Shown here: positions 1 to 12,858 of the stretch, piece after piece
Layout of the letters: every line of letters begins with the position of its first letter
How positions within the stretch are numbered: the first letter of the stretch is position 1
Assembly: GCA_002633025.1 (NCBI GenBank)
Contig: NMRB01000020.1
Location: forward strand, 778,552-842,551
Direction of reading: 5' to 3'
Source: Notospermus geniculatus
Taxonomy: Eukaryota > Nemertea > Pilidiophora > Heteronemertea > Lineidae
Length of the DNA: 64,000 nucleotides
Made by a program: the position numbers and the translations under genes
The notes under the pieces: model-generated
The model's database searches: none
What the model was told of the DNA's origin: nothing
The model's input: the letters and a program-made list of their open reading frames with translations, nothing else

Positions 1-3000
1 CTCTATTTTGTGGAACATCTTTAAATTGACCGGGAAATTTTGAAATTTTGAAAAGATGTTAAAATCTGACCAAGGTTTTCCACGATGTGCGCTGGCTGTG
101 CCTCCTCATTCCTATGATTCTGGATCTGCCCTGAGAACTTTGTGATTTGGTACACGACAGGAGAGACTGCAATGATTACCAAGTCTATTTGGAAATCACT
201 GCCGTTTTTTATTGGATAAGGTGAAGAACGCAGCTGTCTTAAGACATGATGTCCATTGGCTATCAGCTTTTTATGACACGTTGGCTGAAGCCATACAGTT
301 CCTAGAGCAACTCTAGATTCTGATAAGGATGCTGTTCACCTAATGATTGTTTCACAATAACATCATCTGTCTGTCATTAGGAATATTCTCCATAAATCTT
401 GACAGGCAGATGCTGAAGGGTGGGAATAAAGGGCAATCCTCCCCTAGGCTGTTGCAATTAAACAGAAGCACCTGCGTACGAAACACCTCACGCTACTCCC
501 ACATTAATGAGAGCAGCACTCAGACATGCCACCAGACTCCAAAGACAACCACATTAGGCGCACTCTACATGTACAGCATCAATGCTTGTCGCATCCGAGT
601 TGACGGGTTCATTCATTAGAAAGGTTGGATCGACTGGTTTCTCCTGCATTGAGATTAAGAATCTAACAATACTTTCAAAAGGGCTATTTTTTTCTGCAAC
701 TCAGTTCCCCACCATTCAATACTTGATATTTAATTAAGGGTTCCTACACTGGTCATAAGCTGTGGATTTCATGTCGCTATCATCAATACCTGATAATAGA
801 CAAAGATAGAAAGTTCACAGTCTACTTTTGTTCCATCAATCAATATGGGACAAATAGGGATGTATAGGAGGCATTCTTAGAACAGAGGATGTCCAGCAAA
901 AACATCAATATCGGGAGTGGTTTAACATTTTGATCCTCTGTACTCTTCACGGTTTCATATAACCCAGCCAGTAGCCAAGGTAACAAAAGGTAACAAGCTA
1001 TCTTAAAGACCTTAACTTTGGTTGGTCTGGAACATGTTCCTATTTGATTTCATGTTATTGATTTACAATTGCGTGCTAAAAAAACACTCAATAAATGGAA
1101 ATTTTGAACAAATCGTGCAATAATCTGCAAGTTCACCAAAATGATCACATCAAGATAAAAAGTGGTGGGTGGTTTTGTTAAGTTAAGTTACATGTACTAA
1201 GAATCTGTTTTTATAAAGTCTTATTTCAATCTTGTGACTAAAGGGGTTAAGACAAGTTGTGCAAAGTGCAGTTCAGGATTTGATGATTTACATAAACACT
1301 TTGATGGCTGGCTGGTGTATGTTTACCCTTGGAGGAATTTCCTCCAAGGTTTACCATTTACAACTTTAAAAGAGTTTACTGGTGTCAATGTTCATGAAGA
1401 AACAGCTCCAGTATAAAACCATAAAGTGAAGAAGAAATTGTCTGTATTGCTTCCATACAAGTCAGGTTTAAAGAATGTAGCCTAGCTGCTGACTGAATTG
1501 GAAGATTCTTCAATCCCTTCACCCAAATTCTGATTACTAAAACGGGAAAAGTCAGGATGTTCACGTTTTGCCTATGTAACAAGGGGTTAAGTGCTGAATT
1601 TGAGCACAGCACCCAATGCTGGCTTCTTCCTGCTCACTAGTGCAGAAGAATGAAATCGCCTGCAGTTCATACCGAGCCCAAATTAAATATGAAAAACTTG
1701 ATCCTTCAAAATTCATATACTCACTTTGTTGTAATCATGAATCCTAAATAAGGGTTCAAAGAGTTCAATCCAATGTGAGAAGTTATCCTTCCGAAGGTAT
1801 CCTTGCAAAGAGCTAAAAGTTAGGTATCCAGCCGCAAGAAGCAAAGAAATGAGAGAAATAGTTCAGCTTGGTCCCACCACAGACAAACGTTCTGTTACCA
1901 ACAACGAATCTGCCGAGTCAGATAAAATATGCAGTGAAATTCATCATGGGCTTCCACTCCACACAGTCTCAAGAACAGCCAATCCGTGACAGGGACAGAG
2001 AATATATAATCATCAATCCAGTCATGTAATGAGGCAATTCTCAATGAAATGAGCTACGGGATGGCGTCAATTCAGGGAAGAGCTGAGTTCTGTGGTCGGG
2101 CTTGTCTGACGCAAAGGAAAGCAATCGAATAGACTTGTCAGAGAGGAACGAACAAAATTACTGATTAGATCTCAAATCAATATCCAAACATCCTGATTAT
2201 TTCCTGCGTTTTAAGTACATGTACAAACAACATTGTTTTGGACCCAAAATAACATAATCCTCTCAACAGGCGGTTCGGGGACCGCGGCTCGGATGATGTT
2301 AGCGGGCCACACCGCGTGCCAAACCGCCAAAACTTAAATTTTACGGTGGTGCCAAGTGCCAGAAGTGACACTGAGTGATGCCACTTGAATAGGGACTAGG
2401 GCGAAAGGCCCTTTGAAATGAAAGAGGTACTGCAACATAAATAAGAGATACAATAGACGCAGCGTGACGAAGCCTTCGACAAGCAGGAGGCCAAACATGA
2501 TAAAACTACCACTTATAGTTATAATAGGCGCCTATATACAAATGTTGAGTCCTACTGCCGCCACGAACACAAAGAATGGTAACTATCTGAAACACCCGGG
2601 CTGAAACAAAGGCGTGTTCTAGTAGATTTTTGGGTCATTTCAAGAGGGTATATGCACCTACTTTAGGCGGGCCCAGATAAAAGAACTTCGAAAAGTACAG
2701 ATACATGTATATCAAATTTAATAGTCACATACCTGCCAACTCCCTTGAGAACGAACAGACACTCTCTTTCATGCACACCGATTGAATCGTTTTGATGTGA
2801 ATATCATGATATGCGCCAAGCCCTTTCAACATGCCAAGGATTGTGAGTGGTGGGAAAGGTTAACAATTTGGTCATTCAAAGAGCCTTTGTGAGTGCCAAG
2901 GCCTATTGAAAGACATTATCATGAATCAAAACAGGATTCGCAAACAACCTTCTTTGAGTACTTTTTTTCTGCACAACATGATTACGAATTCCTGCAACAA

Positions 3001-3865
3001 CTGATGAAACAACACTCAACAGGACATCAATGGTAAACATTCGAAATATTTCAATTTGCAATTCACAATAGGTCGAAATAATATTTCGATTTTGCTATTC
3101 ACAACATATCAAGTAATATTTTAAGAGATAATACATTATTTTGTCATTTTATAGGCCTAATTTGAAATTTGACACACTTATTCCTTATACATGTATATAG
3201 CTACCGGTATTACTCTGTCGGATTTTAGCAAGACATATTGGGATTTCCAATACAACCAAAATCCACATCTTTGTCATCTATTCAAGACGTCCGTTGACAT
3301 CCTTTCCTGCATGTGCGCATGGCAATAAAAACAGTAAGTGAAAATAAGACAGACTCGTGATCTACGACTGGTTGATGGCAGCAACCGTATCTGACGACAT
3401 TACAGGAGCCCATTTCATTCAGAGGGTAAACATCTGCGTAATGAATCAATGGACCAGCCTACCATTGGAACGCTCCAATTTGCATCATCCCGTCCTAGTG
3501 ACGTCATAGTGTGCCAGCACCATATTTGGAGCGACTGGATTGGGATGATTAGGTGACAGGGAATTCTAGGATGTTTATCAAGATCTTGAATGATCAATTG
3601 GGTAAGTCCCAAAGGATTCTAGTTGGCGGAGCGCAAATATCACACTCGTGCATGTGGATGCTGGCTTGTGGTGTGCGCCTACAGTATTTCTTCTAGCAAG
3701 AGGAAAAGAGACAAGGCAGCCATGGACGTCAGCAAACCAAATCTTCCTCATCTCTGGACGGGACGCAAGCAAGCAAAGAGAGAGAAGAAACGGGCGGAGA
3801 AACTGTACATGTACTGGGCTCCCTCCACATGATTTAAGATGTCGATGCATCAGAAGAGATTGGAG

Positions 3866-4255
3866 ACCGGTGTTACATCTGCCAGTGTTTCTGTCAGTTC
3901 CCTTATTGTTTGGGAAACGCTGGCAAATAGATCGACATGTTTCTCTGCCTGTCCCCAATTGTCAAGTCGCAACTTATCTCATCTGTCCCCAGAGTCCAGC
4001 AGACAGCATCTTCTCTCAAAGTTTTCTCACACCCTACCCCAGGGTATTGATTGAAAGATATTTGAAGAAAGGATGTTCCTATCAACCATCCGTTAAGAAT
4101 GTTTCTTCAAATTCTTTCCATTTTATTCCCAAGGCTTTTAGAAAGCTTCAACAGCGGATGCTGTCTGCTCAGACCTAGGGTCAGATGAGTTATTCCGTCA
4201 GACAATCGGAGGGGAACACTCACAGATGGGGAACACTGGAAAACGTCACACCGGT
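3866..4255. mobile_element. MITE-like element, CCGGTGTTACATC ends
   Basis: The left end starts ACCGGTGTTACATCTG and the right end finishes with the near-inverse (GACGTTACACCGG type, here CGTCACACCGGT). Sub-terminal blocks such as CAGTGTTTCTGT and GGGGAACACT also recur. A shorter relative with the same ends lies at 12696-12858. No transposase is encoded, so it is a non-autonomous element. Confidence 0.5.
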
Positions 4256-4334
4256 ACCGAATACTTCAACCAGCTTCCGAACCTGCAGTTGCACGAATGC
4301 CTCAGGTAAAAACGGAATAATGCTCAAACTTCAC

Positions 4335-4440
4335 CATCTATTGTGAACCAATAAATGACGCGATCGATTGGCCAAGAAATTCGATTAACCAATAGTCGCA
4401 ATCATTGGTGAACCAGTATCCTGAAGGGATCTCGCGCCGT
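4335..4440. promoter_or_regulatory. Cluster of four CCAAT boxes
   Basis: CCAAT or its complement ATTGG occurs at 4348, 4367, 4389 and 4404, within about 60 bases. A TCTCGCGCCG block that resembles an E2F site follows at about 4430. Such spacing is typical of NF-Y promoters, but I could not attach it to a gene, so the call is tentative. Confidence 0.25.
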
Positions 4441-5895
4441 CAATCTCAACTACACAAGAGAAGATCAAGATCAACATGGTTGAGCAGCATTGTGAGACAA
4501 ATCTCTGGCTTGGAGGGCAAATCCATAGTTGAAAGTCGCTGATAGAAATACGAACTCAATAGACTGTGAAACCAATTTGGAAAACAACCATCCTCTGGTG
4601 GCGAGATAGGACCGACTGCTGTTCACCGATATCTCAATGCAATTTGGCGAATGCGGGAGAACATCGTCAGGAAGCATTGCAAACAGTGTATGTGGAGTGA
4701 AACACAACTGTGCGTTTCCATAGAGGTCACCAGGCCTAATCACGACCAAAAAGGGTTTCTGAAAAATAATCTTCGAAGAAGAACCCTTCTTGTTCCAGAG
4801 AATCCTTTCTTTGTACCACGGTTAAAAATGCAGGACGATACAAAGTCAAAGCTTCATTGACGGCAAATGAAATGAGATGTCACATTTTTCAAATAGGAAG
4901 CTCCTACATCCGGTGTAAAGTGTCAAGGTGTTACCATTTTTTAGTGTTTCCCCTCATTGGAGAACGCTGTGAAACGGGAGTGACAGATTTCTCTAGTGCT
5001 TCCCCTCCCCTATGGATCAGAAAAGTCATCGATATTTTCTCGTCCTTTTTAAAGAGATGAAATTGGCTTTTCATATTCATAAACGAACATCCCCTCCCTC
5101 ATGATGCTTAAAAATAATAGGCCTAGTCATGACTTCTTTATTTAGGGCCCACATTCAATTCTGTAAATATGGATGTTAGGCCTGGACTTTTGGAACATGT
5201 GGGTAACAAGAATGCCACCAATAAATTAACGAAAGACTGGAAACAGACAAACAAAATGTAAATCAACAAGATTTTCCTGGCCCGCGAAAATACTGGTGAT
5301 ACATATAAGCTTTAAGTTCGGGGGTGAGTGAGGGGGAGTTTTTTTTTACACAAATTTCAATTTCCAGCGGGCCATTCATATTCACCCGGCGCTCATCAAC
5401 TGAGTTCTTGTGTCAGTTCCGTCCCGAAAATATAATTTGATATCTGAAAGGAAGAATATCAGCCTGGTATTTTTTGAATGGCCTGCTCCTTAGCAGCAGG
5501 TCACGTGACCATGTAGCACGTGCTTACTGTGATTGCCGCGTCGTGGGCCCTGCCATGCATTTCCAAATAAGGTCTGCAGACGAATCAAAATTACTAGATG
5601 GCGCCACCAACAGGTCGAGTAATGGTGCTTGGAAACGGACGACGCTTTCTCTCTTATTTCAGGTATTTATCGTCTTCTCTTAGTTGTCGGTGAATCTGGA
5701 GTTGTATCAGGCCATCTGGTGTTCTGTCTATCATGTGTTGATTGTTCATTAACAAAGCAACATGACTATATAAGCCTAGGCCTAGGCTAAATAATGTCTG
5801 TTGACTGGAGTACCATGCCATGGATGGTGATGTGAATTGTGATTGTGTGATGTCATGATGTGATGTGATAGTGGTGGGTGGGGTGACGGGCAGCA

Positions 5896-5909
5896 GTAAC
5901 CATGGTAAC
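5896..5909. promoter_or_regulatory. RFX X-box-like palindrome
   Basis: GTAACCATGGTAAC differs by one base from the RFX X-box palindrome GTTRCCATGGYAAC. It lies about 270 bases upstream of the first UPF0728 start codon. X-boxes commonly drive ciliary genes. Function here is inferred from sequence alone. Confidence 0.3.
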
Positions 5910-6169
5910 CAATTTCATACAATGTAATGATCCTGTTACATATTTTAGGGAATCTCACCACTTTTCTGCTTGGATGATGATAGCAGTGTTATAAATGAAA
6001 TGATGAAAGTTTCAAAAAAAGTCATTTTTAGGAAGCCCTAGGCTAGGCCCCGCCCGGGCCTACCTATTGGCTTACGCCTAGGCCTATATACGTACAGCCG
6101 GCCTAACGTTACTCCCTACCATGCTAATTTTCTAAATTCTTGCTCCAGATCATCACAGTGATTCAGAAG

Positions 6170-6723
6170 ATGCCTGCCAACGCTGTTGTATGCATCCATT
6201 ATGGTCCGTATGAAAGTTGTGGGATTGTTGATCACAGGGAACCCAGATTGGAAGGCTTGATAAGTAAGTAGATGCCCTATTTACAGGCCTATAGGCCCAA
6301 CTTATAGCTCACTGCTGACAGCGTACACACCTGTCTGTTGTTGGCCAAGCTACCCATTCTACAACTTTTGTGACATTTTCAGCTGTGCTCAAGGAAGATG
6401 GACACAAACCTGAACTTGTTAAGATAAATGACTGGAATGTAGTGGAACTGTGGGTGAATGGAGAAAGAATATTCACCTGTGACATCAGGGATTTGGATTA
6501 TGGTAGGTGGAAATTTCTCAAAACATGTGGCAAAGAAATTTCATATCATCTTACAATACAATATAGATTTCAATTAAAGAGTCAACGTGCTTGTATTTAT
6601 GGTATGTCAACTCACACTACTTGTAGCTAGTTTACTAAAGAGATGTTCTTTCTTACAGGTGGAGATGGAAAACTTGACGACATTTGCAGCAGGGCTCTTG
6701 AAGCTGTTGTCGATGCATTTTAA
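6170..6723 (+). CDS. UPF0728 family protein (C10orf53-like), copy 1
   Basis: Three coding exons at 6170-6263, 6383-6502 and 6659-6723 join with GT-AG introns (phases 1 and 1) to give 92 residues. The protein starts MPANAVVCIHYGPYESCG, carries the block INDWNVVELWVNGERIF, and ends GGDGKLDD...VVDAF. These are hallmarks of the UPF0728 family, whose members are about 90 residues long and of unknown function. The start codon is chosen because the family begins at this Met; a splice acceptor (TTGCTCCAG at about 6147) just before it implies an upstream 5' UTR exon. Codon 31 is Ile, where copy 2 has Ala. The whole gene is repeated downstream. Confidence 0.85.
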
Positions 6724-6896
6724 AAAAGCTTGGATCTTTCCATTTTGATATTGCTGACATTTTCCAAAAATGCAGCTTCTTTGGACACTGCTCATATCAT
6801 GTGAAATTTCATATGTGTAAATATTGTATCATAAGAGAAAATCTTTACTCCAACAAATGGTCATGTTATCCTTCCTCAAGGTACATGTAGGATTCT

Positions 6897-6930
6897 GGCA
6901 AAAATTCATAAGCGAGCTTATGAATTTTTG
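6897..6930. repeat. Short hairpin in 3' flank of UPF0728 copy 1
   Basis: CAAAAATTCATAAG, a CGAG loop and the reverse complement CTTATGAATTTTTG form a near-perfect stem. In copy 2 (8327-8350) only the left arm and a fragment remain. A similar stem (AAAAATAGATAAGC...GCTTATCTATTTTT) lies at about 49755-49785. Confidence 0.5.
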
Positions 6931-6986
6931 ATTCTGGTGAATCCATCCATAACAACTGATAATTCTACCCTATATATGTTTAGNTA

Positions 6987-7509
6987 GATCGTTTCCGCGC
7001 AGGGAATTTTGGGGCGGTTGCTGTGAGTTACGTCTTCACGACGTCGCGTCATACGCATGCGTCGCCAGCTGGGTGGAAGAACGTCACATTGTAATGGATT
7101 TTCCATTGAAATTTTTAGGATTCAGGCGTAAAATTAACACAGTAATATAGATCAGATTACATCCAAACTTGCACAGAAAGGTAGTTACGGGTGAAATTTC
7201 ACATTTCTGGCCAAATTTAGTATGTAGCTTAATTGAATGCCAAGATCGGCAAATGTCAGTTATGTATAGTTTTCTTGGACAATCGCCGCACAATTTATAT
7301 GAAAGTCGACTGATGCTACCTGGAACGCTTGATCTCTATGCCATATCGATTTCATAAAATTTAGCCGCTTCAAACACCACGAATTCGGGGGGCAAACTTA
7401 CTGGAAAATGCCTTAAAACTTTCACATTTTCCACCCAGCTGGCGACGCATGCGTATGACGCAACGTCATGAAGACATAACTCGTAGCAACCGTCCCGCGA
7501 GAAACGATC
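6987..7509. mobile_element. MITE with ~85 bp inverted ends and TA flanks
   Basis: Left arm (6987-7078, starting GATCGTTTCCGCG) and right arm (7428-7509, ending GAGAAACGATC) are imperfect inverted repeats of about 85 bases. They share the core CATACGCATGCGTCGCCAGC. TA lies on each side (6985-6986 and 7510-7511), consistent with a Tc1/mariner-type TA target duplication. No transposase frame is present. It lies exactly between the two UPF0728 copies. Confidence 0.75.
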
Positions 7510-7604
7510 TATATATGTACAGCCGGCCTAACGTTACTCCCTACCTAGGCCTACCATGCTAATTTTCTAAATTCTTGCTCCAGATCATCACAGTGATTCA
7601 GAAG

Positions 7605-8153
7605 ATGCCTGCCAACGCTATTGTATGCATCCATTATGGTCCGTATGAAAGTTGTGGGATTGTTGATCACAGGGAACCCAGATTGGAAGGCTTGGCAAGT
7701 AAGTAGATGCCCTATTTACAGGCCTATAGGCCCAACTAGCTCACTGCTGACAGCGTACACACCTGTCTGTTGTTGGCCAAGCCTACCCATTCTACAACTT
7801 TTGTGACATTTTCAGCTGTGCTCAAGGAAGATGGACACAAACCTGAACTTGTTAAGATAAATGACTGGAATGTAGTGGAACTGTGGGTGAATGGAGAAAG
7901 AATATTCACCTGTGACATCAGGGATTTGGATTATGGTAGGTGGAAATTTCTCACAACATGTGGGAAAGAAATTTCATATCATCTTACAATATATAGATTT
8001 CAATTAAAGAGTCAACCTGCTTGTATTTATGGTATGTCAACTCACACTACTTGTGGCTAGTTTACTAAAGAGATGTTCTTTGTTACAGGTGGAGATGGAA
8101 AACTTGATGACATTTGCAGCAGGGCTCTTGAAGCTGTTGTCGATGCATTTTAA
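7605..8153 (+). CDS. UPF0728 family protein (C10orf53-like), copy 2
   Basis: The three-exon structure is the same as copy 1 (7605-7698, 7816-7935, 8089-8153) and also gives 92 residues. Splice sites, phases and stop are intact. Visible differences are Val to Ile near residue 7 and Ile to Ala at residue 31, so both copies appear able to code. The function of the family is unknown. Confidence 0.85.
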
Positions 8154-8395
8154 AAAAGCTTGGATCTTTCCATTTTGATATTGCTGACATTTTCCAAAAA
8201 TGCAGCTTCTTTGGACACTGCTCATATAATGTGAAATTTCATATGTGTAAATATTGTATCATAAGAGAAAATCTTTACTCCAACAAATGGTCATGTTGTC
8301 CTTCCTCAAGGTAGGATTCTTTGCGCAAAAATTCATAAGCTCGTTTTTGATTTTAGTGAATCCATAATAACTGATGACTCTACCCTTTACATGTA

Positions 8396-9998
8396 TGGTT
8401 TTGCGGAGCATTTGTTGCGAGTGGAAATACTTTCTAGGTTAGCACACAAAACTCAAGATTTTTCACTATACTTTATATCATTCTTCAATGAAACTGGTCT
8501 GTAGTCCCTTTATGTTGATAGACTTGCACTACTGTGATATGATTTCTTCAATTCACTCATTCACTGCTTAGATTACTGTATTATTTTGTATTGTATACAC
8601 ACATTTTATTTCTTTTAATAAAAGGGATATCGGTGACATTTCAGAATTCATGAAATTCTTTATTTTGAGGGAACATGTTCTCCCACCCCTATGCAAGTAG
8701 ATAGTAAACATAAGTCGTCTCCGAATTTTGCAAATTTCCGACCCCAAGCGGGGTCTTCCTCGGGCACTTTCTAGTTGAGATCCCAGAAGTGAAGGAAGTA
8801 GAGTGGCAATTGTAATGAAATGCAACACAAATTAAGGTGAAGGAAACGGCTGGTGGAGTAGTACCACCCTTCATGAGCTTGGACAGTGACCAACATCATT
8901 AAAATCTAGAACGTGTAAGAAGGCGATGTCCATGTTACAATAAGAAATTTATTATGTCTGGTCTAACCATACAATTAGGCAACTTAACACTGATTAAAAA
9001 TTAAATGCAGGAGAAAGTTGTGAGTTTTACATAAAGTTAATTTAAATGCATTTCAAGAAAGCTCCTCTGTCATTGACAAAGATAATTTCATTGGAATGTT
9101 AAAATTTTTAAATATCAACCTTAAAACTGTGGGACTCAGGTTACTGACAGGGAGTATTTAATCCCTAAAATGTTTTATTTTCTCACCAGGTGGTTCCTTA
9201 GCTCCTAACTTGGATAAAAACAAAGCTAAACTATGTCCTACTGTTAGCAAACTATTGGCAATCCATCACAATCTGTGTTTACATGGTGGTACACTAAACC
9301 CAACACCACTAAATCCAGAAAGCACATTCAGAATTAAACATGCAAAATAACGTTTGCTTTAAAACCTCCATATTAGCATCACTACCTACTCCTAAGTGTG
9401 CAATAAATACAGGTACTAAGGCACAAAATAATCTTGGATTCATACAGATACAGACCCTACACACATACCCTGAAGGACACTTTCAGTATGATGTACACAT
9501 GTAACCAAGTTACATAAATGTTCCTTTCGCCTCCCAACATTATATTCTAAGCACCAGTAGTTGCTAACTCCACCCTCCATCTAAAACCTGAACTGCTGAC
9601 TACAATAAATATATCACATTGGTACATGACATCATAATGATATCAAATAATGGAACTACCGCATACAAGGCCAATAATTATGCGCCTAGATGTACATGTA
9701 GGCCTACCGTACTTGTATATTGGTAAAACATTTCAACCTCAACAAACATTTGTTCCAAAATGACACCTGAGATATTACCGTGACGAGAGAATATTCGATG
9801 AACACAACAGTTATTATTGAGATTGTCGATACATGTACTCAGGTCTTGCACTACTACCACATGTAAAAGTACACAAACAACATGCAAACTTGGCCTATTT
9901 GAATCTGACAGTACCGGGTACATTAACTGCTTGTCCATCTTACCAGAAATCAATAACCAGATTGATTTCTGATCTCTCACTGGTTCACTCCATGGCCT
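8396..9998. other. Spacer / 3' UTR region, no coding exon seen
   Basis: AT-rich sequence without a recognisable exon. It probably includes the 3' UTR of the PITPNC1-like gene, which reads leftward and stops at 9999. A block at about 8725-8765 (TTTGCAAATTTCCGACCCCA, then GGGGTCTT) matches half of the long palindrome at 35590-35776, so a dispersed repeat is present. Confidence 0.4.
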
Positions 9999-12466
9999 CT
10001 AAGTTGCCATCTTAACCTCTTGTGCAGTTGGTGAGGCAGGAGGTATCATATTTTCAAGAACTTTCTGATTTGTCTCGGCATTCATCCTCTTCTCATATTC
10101 TCTGATGTCCTCAATGGTCATGCCTGGAGAGGAAAGACAACAAAAATATTTATCACTGAAAACCCTCCCAGTGTGATACCGTCTAAAAAACTTATTGCGC
10201 ATCAGCTTTCATCAAGTCATCTCCTGAATACACAGCAGAAGAAATGTTCTACAGAAAGTATTATTTGCTAAGAGTATTTTACTAGTACCTGATGGACATG
10301 TAGATCCATAGCACACTTACCATGCCACTCATCTATCCAGGCAAATGCTTGTCTATGGCCAACAAGAAGAATGTCTTTGATAACACTGTGTGTGAAACTC
10401 TCCACTTTTGTTTGGAAACCCCATAGTTCAAACTTCACTTTGACTGCTTTGTATGAGCACATTATGGGATCAGTGGTCTCCTGAAGATTTCAAAGGATAG
10501 AAATAATGAATACATGTAGTTTTCAATTCATTCAATGCTTTACTTGATTGCCATGTAACTTATCAAGCTATTTAACACGTGGCTCCCTTGTTCCCATTCC
10601 TACCTGGTGAACTGTTTTTCTTTGGCCATTATAGTCATTAACTTTACCATGAGCCAAGTCATTAACATAAACTTACCCTCCAGCCTCTCTCCAATGGTCC
10701 CCTTCCTGTCTTGGTCGACTTAAATTTGGTGCAATCCTGAGATAAAAAGGAGAGTTAAAGAAGCAGACACAGGGAGTCAGTGTAATGTTGTAAAAATGAA
10801 AATTGTGGTTTGCTTCACTATTTATATACATGTACTTGTATTAAGCTCAATACATTACTTACTTCAGATTCTTTATAATATTTTGCTGGAAATTCATCAT
10901 ATGCAATATCCTGGTGAACAATCTCCCTGTCCCGTTCCTCGGCAGGTAAATTCAAACACTGAAGAATAAGAAGAGTTTGAGTTTGATCGCAGCCGGTGTA
11001 TACTTCTGGCAGATTAAGAGACTTTCTCTTAGTAGATTGATGGTTTAGGGGATTAACTGCACAGGCTAGATGTCAATTGATTCACTGCTGCAAATGAACT
11101 ATTACATGTACTTACATTTTCTGATGATCCATTGTTATTTTCATAACAAGATTTGATATGTATACTAAACCCTGGAACCACTGAGCACTGAAATGAATGA
11201 ACACTATAAGTAAGCTGTGGCATTGTATTTCATCCACCTTTGCAATCACAGTTAAAGTTTTACTAGTATTGACAGACTGTCACTCCTAGTCCTGTTTACC
11301 TAATCATCCATCAGTGAAAAAGGCATCCTTGGCATATTGGCTGATATTCATAAAAGCTAGCAAATGCTTTTACTTCAAGTTTTGCAGTACATTTACATGG
11401 ACCTCGATGTACAAGCATTTGCTAACTTTTATGAATACCAGCCATTGACACACTCAGGCATTCTGGTTACTGTCATACTTACAGTATATTCAGTAATGGT
11501 GAATGGATAATAATTCCACGCCTTTTCTGTTGCATAACAGAAAACTGGCAGCACCGCTTTAATCCAACCAGGCAGGCGACTGAAATTGTACAAAATATGT
11601 TCTTCCATTCCAGAATATTGTGATGGTCCTTCATTCACGATGGCACAAAATGCCTACAGATATTTTACAAGTATAAGCAACAAGAATCTTGGAATAATTT
11701 TGTGGGTGACTGAATTTGACCTGCATTCCTTAGGAAGTTCACTCAAACGTCCTATTACCTTAACAGATGAATTCTTTTTTCTGTGTATTGACCTTTGCCA
11801 TACTGCTCGTCCTCAATGGGTTCATTCTTCACCACTTCAACACCTTCACCTTTCTGACTTTGTTCACTGCTATGCTTGGCAATCATGTAGAGCTGACCAA
11901 TGCGATACTGAAAGTTCAAACAGCAGAAGCTCGCCTTTAGATTTAGCCCATGGATTTAGCCAAGGTGATAAAGAAGAAGGGGGATAGACCTGCGCCATAC
12001 CTCGCAAGGCCAACTACCCACATGACCCAGTCCACTGCACCGACTAGGCCTACGCCGCGTAGTGGACTGGGTCATAGCTGAATGTAGAATCCACTGTGGT
12101 CCCACCTGTTATTCAGTTTATGACCGGGCTGGGGTACGTACTCTTTGCTTGGATTTCTGTACGCGCACCATAGGCCTAAACATCCCTGTGGTGTGGCCTA
12201 CGGTACATCAAATGAAATGTAGCTAGGGCCTACAGTGAAGGGTTACCATCAGGGACACTATTAGGCCTAGGCCTAGGCCTACCACTAAGCTAGGGGCTCC
12301 TTCCAATAACAACATAGGCCCTAGGGGGCCTAGGCCCTACATCATGTACATGTCCAAGTGATCTATTTTCGGACAACCAAACATCAAGGCTGGCTTGACA
12401 GTCATCAGGAATAATCACCTCCTCCACAGAGAACGGCATACATATTCGGTATTCTTTTAGAAGCAT
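9999..12466 (-). CDS. PITPNC1: Cytoplasmic phosphatidylinositol transfer protein 1
   Basis: Eight exons on - join in frame: 12419-12466, 11759-11907, 11483-11579, 11116-11187, 10863-10958, 10677-10736, 10321-10480 and 9999-10123. The 268-residue product is a single PITP lipid-transfer domain. It starts MLLKEYRICMPFSVEE, carries EKAWNYYPFTITEYT, and has the C-terminal blocks CSYKAVKVKFELWGFQTKVE and GHRQAFAWIDEWHGMT. These are closest to the class IIB proteins (PITPNC1/RdgB-beta), which carry phosphatidylinositol and phosphatidic acid between membranes. There is only a short tail after the domain, ending in VKMAT, as in the shorter vertebrate form. A 108 bp foldback element sits in intron 3. 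Confidence 0.92.
11338..11445. mobile_element. Foldback element (ATTCATAAAA type) in PITPNC1 intron 3
   Basis: The left arm starts GGCTGATATTCATAAAAG and continues with CTAGCAAATGCTT. The right arm is the inverse and ends CTTTTATGAATACCAGCC. The same 'attcataaaa' terminus recurs in foldbacks at 43629-43739 and, more loosely, at 33121-33249 and 42711-42844. Confidence 0.55.
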
Positions 12467-12695
12467 GATCAATATTCCCTCAAGGCACGACTGATACAAG
12501 TGATAATGCCATCCTGATGTAATCACAGCTAATTTTAGTTCCGACAATCGAAATGTGTCATTCCATTGCAATTTCAGATTTGGTCTGTTGATTACCTTCA
12601 ATCCAGCCTGGTTCGTTTGGCCAGCGTCAGATGGCGTCTCTGTAGTTAGCCTGGTGCCCGGTGCTGCATCCATAAACTAGTCTAATGCGCCTCGC

Positions 12696-12858
12696 TGGTG
12701 TAACATCTGTGAGTGTTTCTGTAGCTCAGTGTTCCCCAACAATAGACGCGGCCTAGAATGGTTATTGTTGGGATATTTGCCGCTTAATCCGTCAGGAGGG
12801 AAACAATAAGAAAAACACAGAAATACGGGGTCGGGGAACACTGATCGACGTTACACCG
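12696..12858. mobile_element. MITE-like element, second copy of the CCGGTGT family
   Basis: Ends TGGTGTAACATC and GACGTTACACCGG are inverted repeats, and the inner blocks CAGTGTTCCCCAACA and GGGGAACACTG pair as well. It is related to the element at 3866-4255. It lies about 230 bases upstream of the PITPNC1 start codon, so it may sit in that gene's promoter. Confidence 0.5.

Larger units (their letters stand above)
1..5890. other. No recognised gene; spacer with MITE
   Basis: I find no reading frame here that resembles a known family or that chains through plausible splice sites. Short open frames overlap on both strands in the 3.6-4.2 kb part, but they run through an inverted-repeat element and look fortuitous. 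The stretch is mostly AT-rich, with scattered CATGTA and AGGCCTA words. It could include introns or UTRs of a gene that begins outside the window. Confidence 0.5.
6083..8395 (+). repeat. Tandem duplication carrying UPF0728
   Basis: About 0.9 kb, from CTATATACGTACAGCC (6083) to about 6980, recurs at about 7510-8395 with few substitutions and small indels. Introns and 3' flanks are included. Copy 2 starts immediately after the 523 bp MITE at 6987-7509, and an ambiguous base (N, 6984) sits at the copy 1/MITE border. Upstream of 6083 and downstream of 8395 the copies stop matching. Confidence 0.85.

Noticed and set aside
3578-4178. Overlapping open frames of 126 and 176 residues on opposite strands
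   Set aside because: They cross the inverted-repeat element at 3866-4255 and show no motif; a fortuitous result of base composition.
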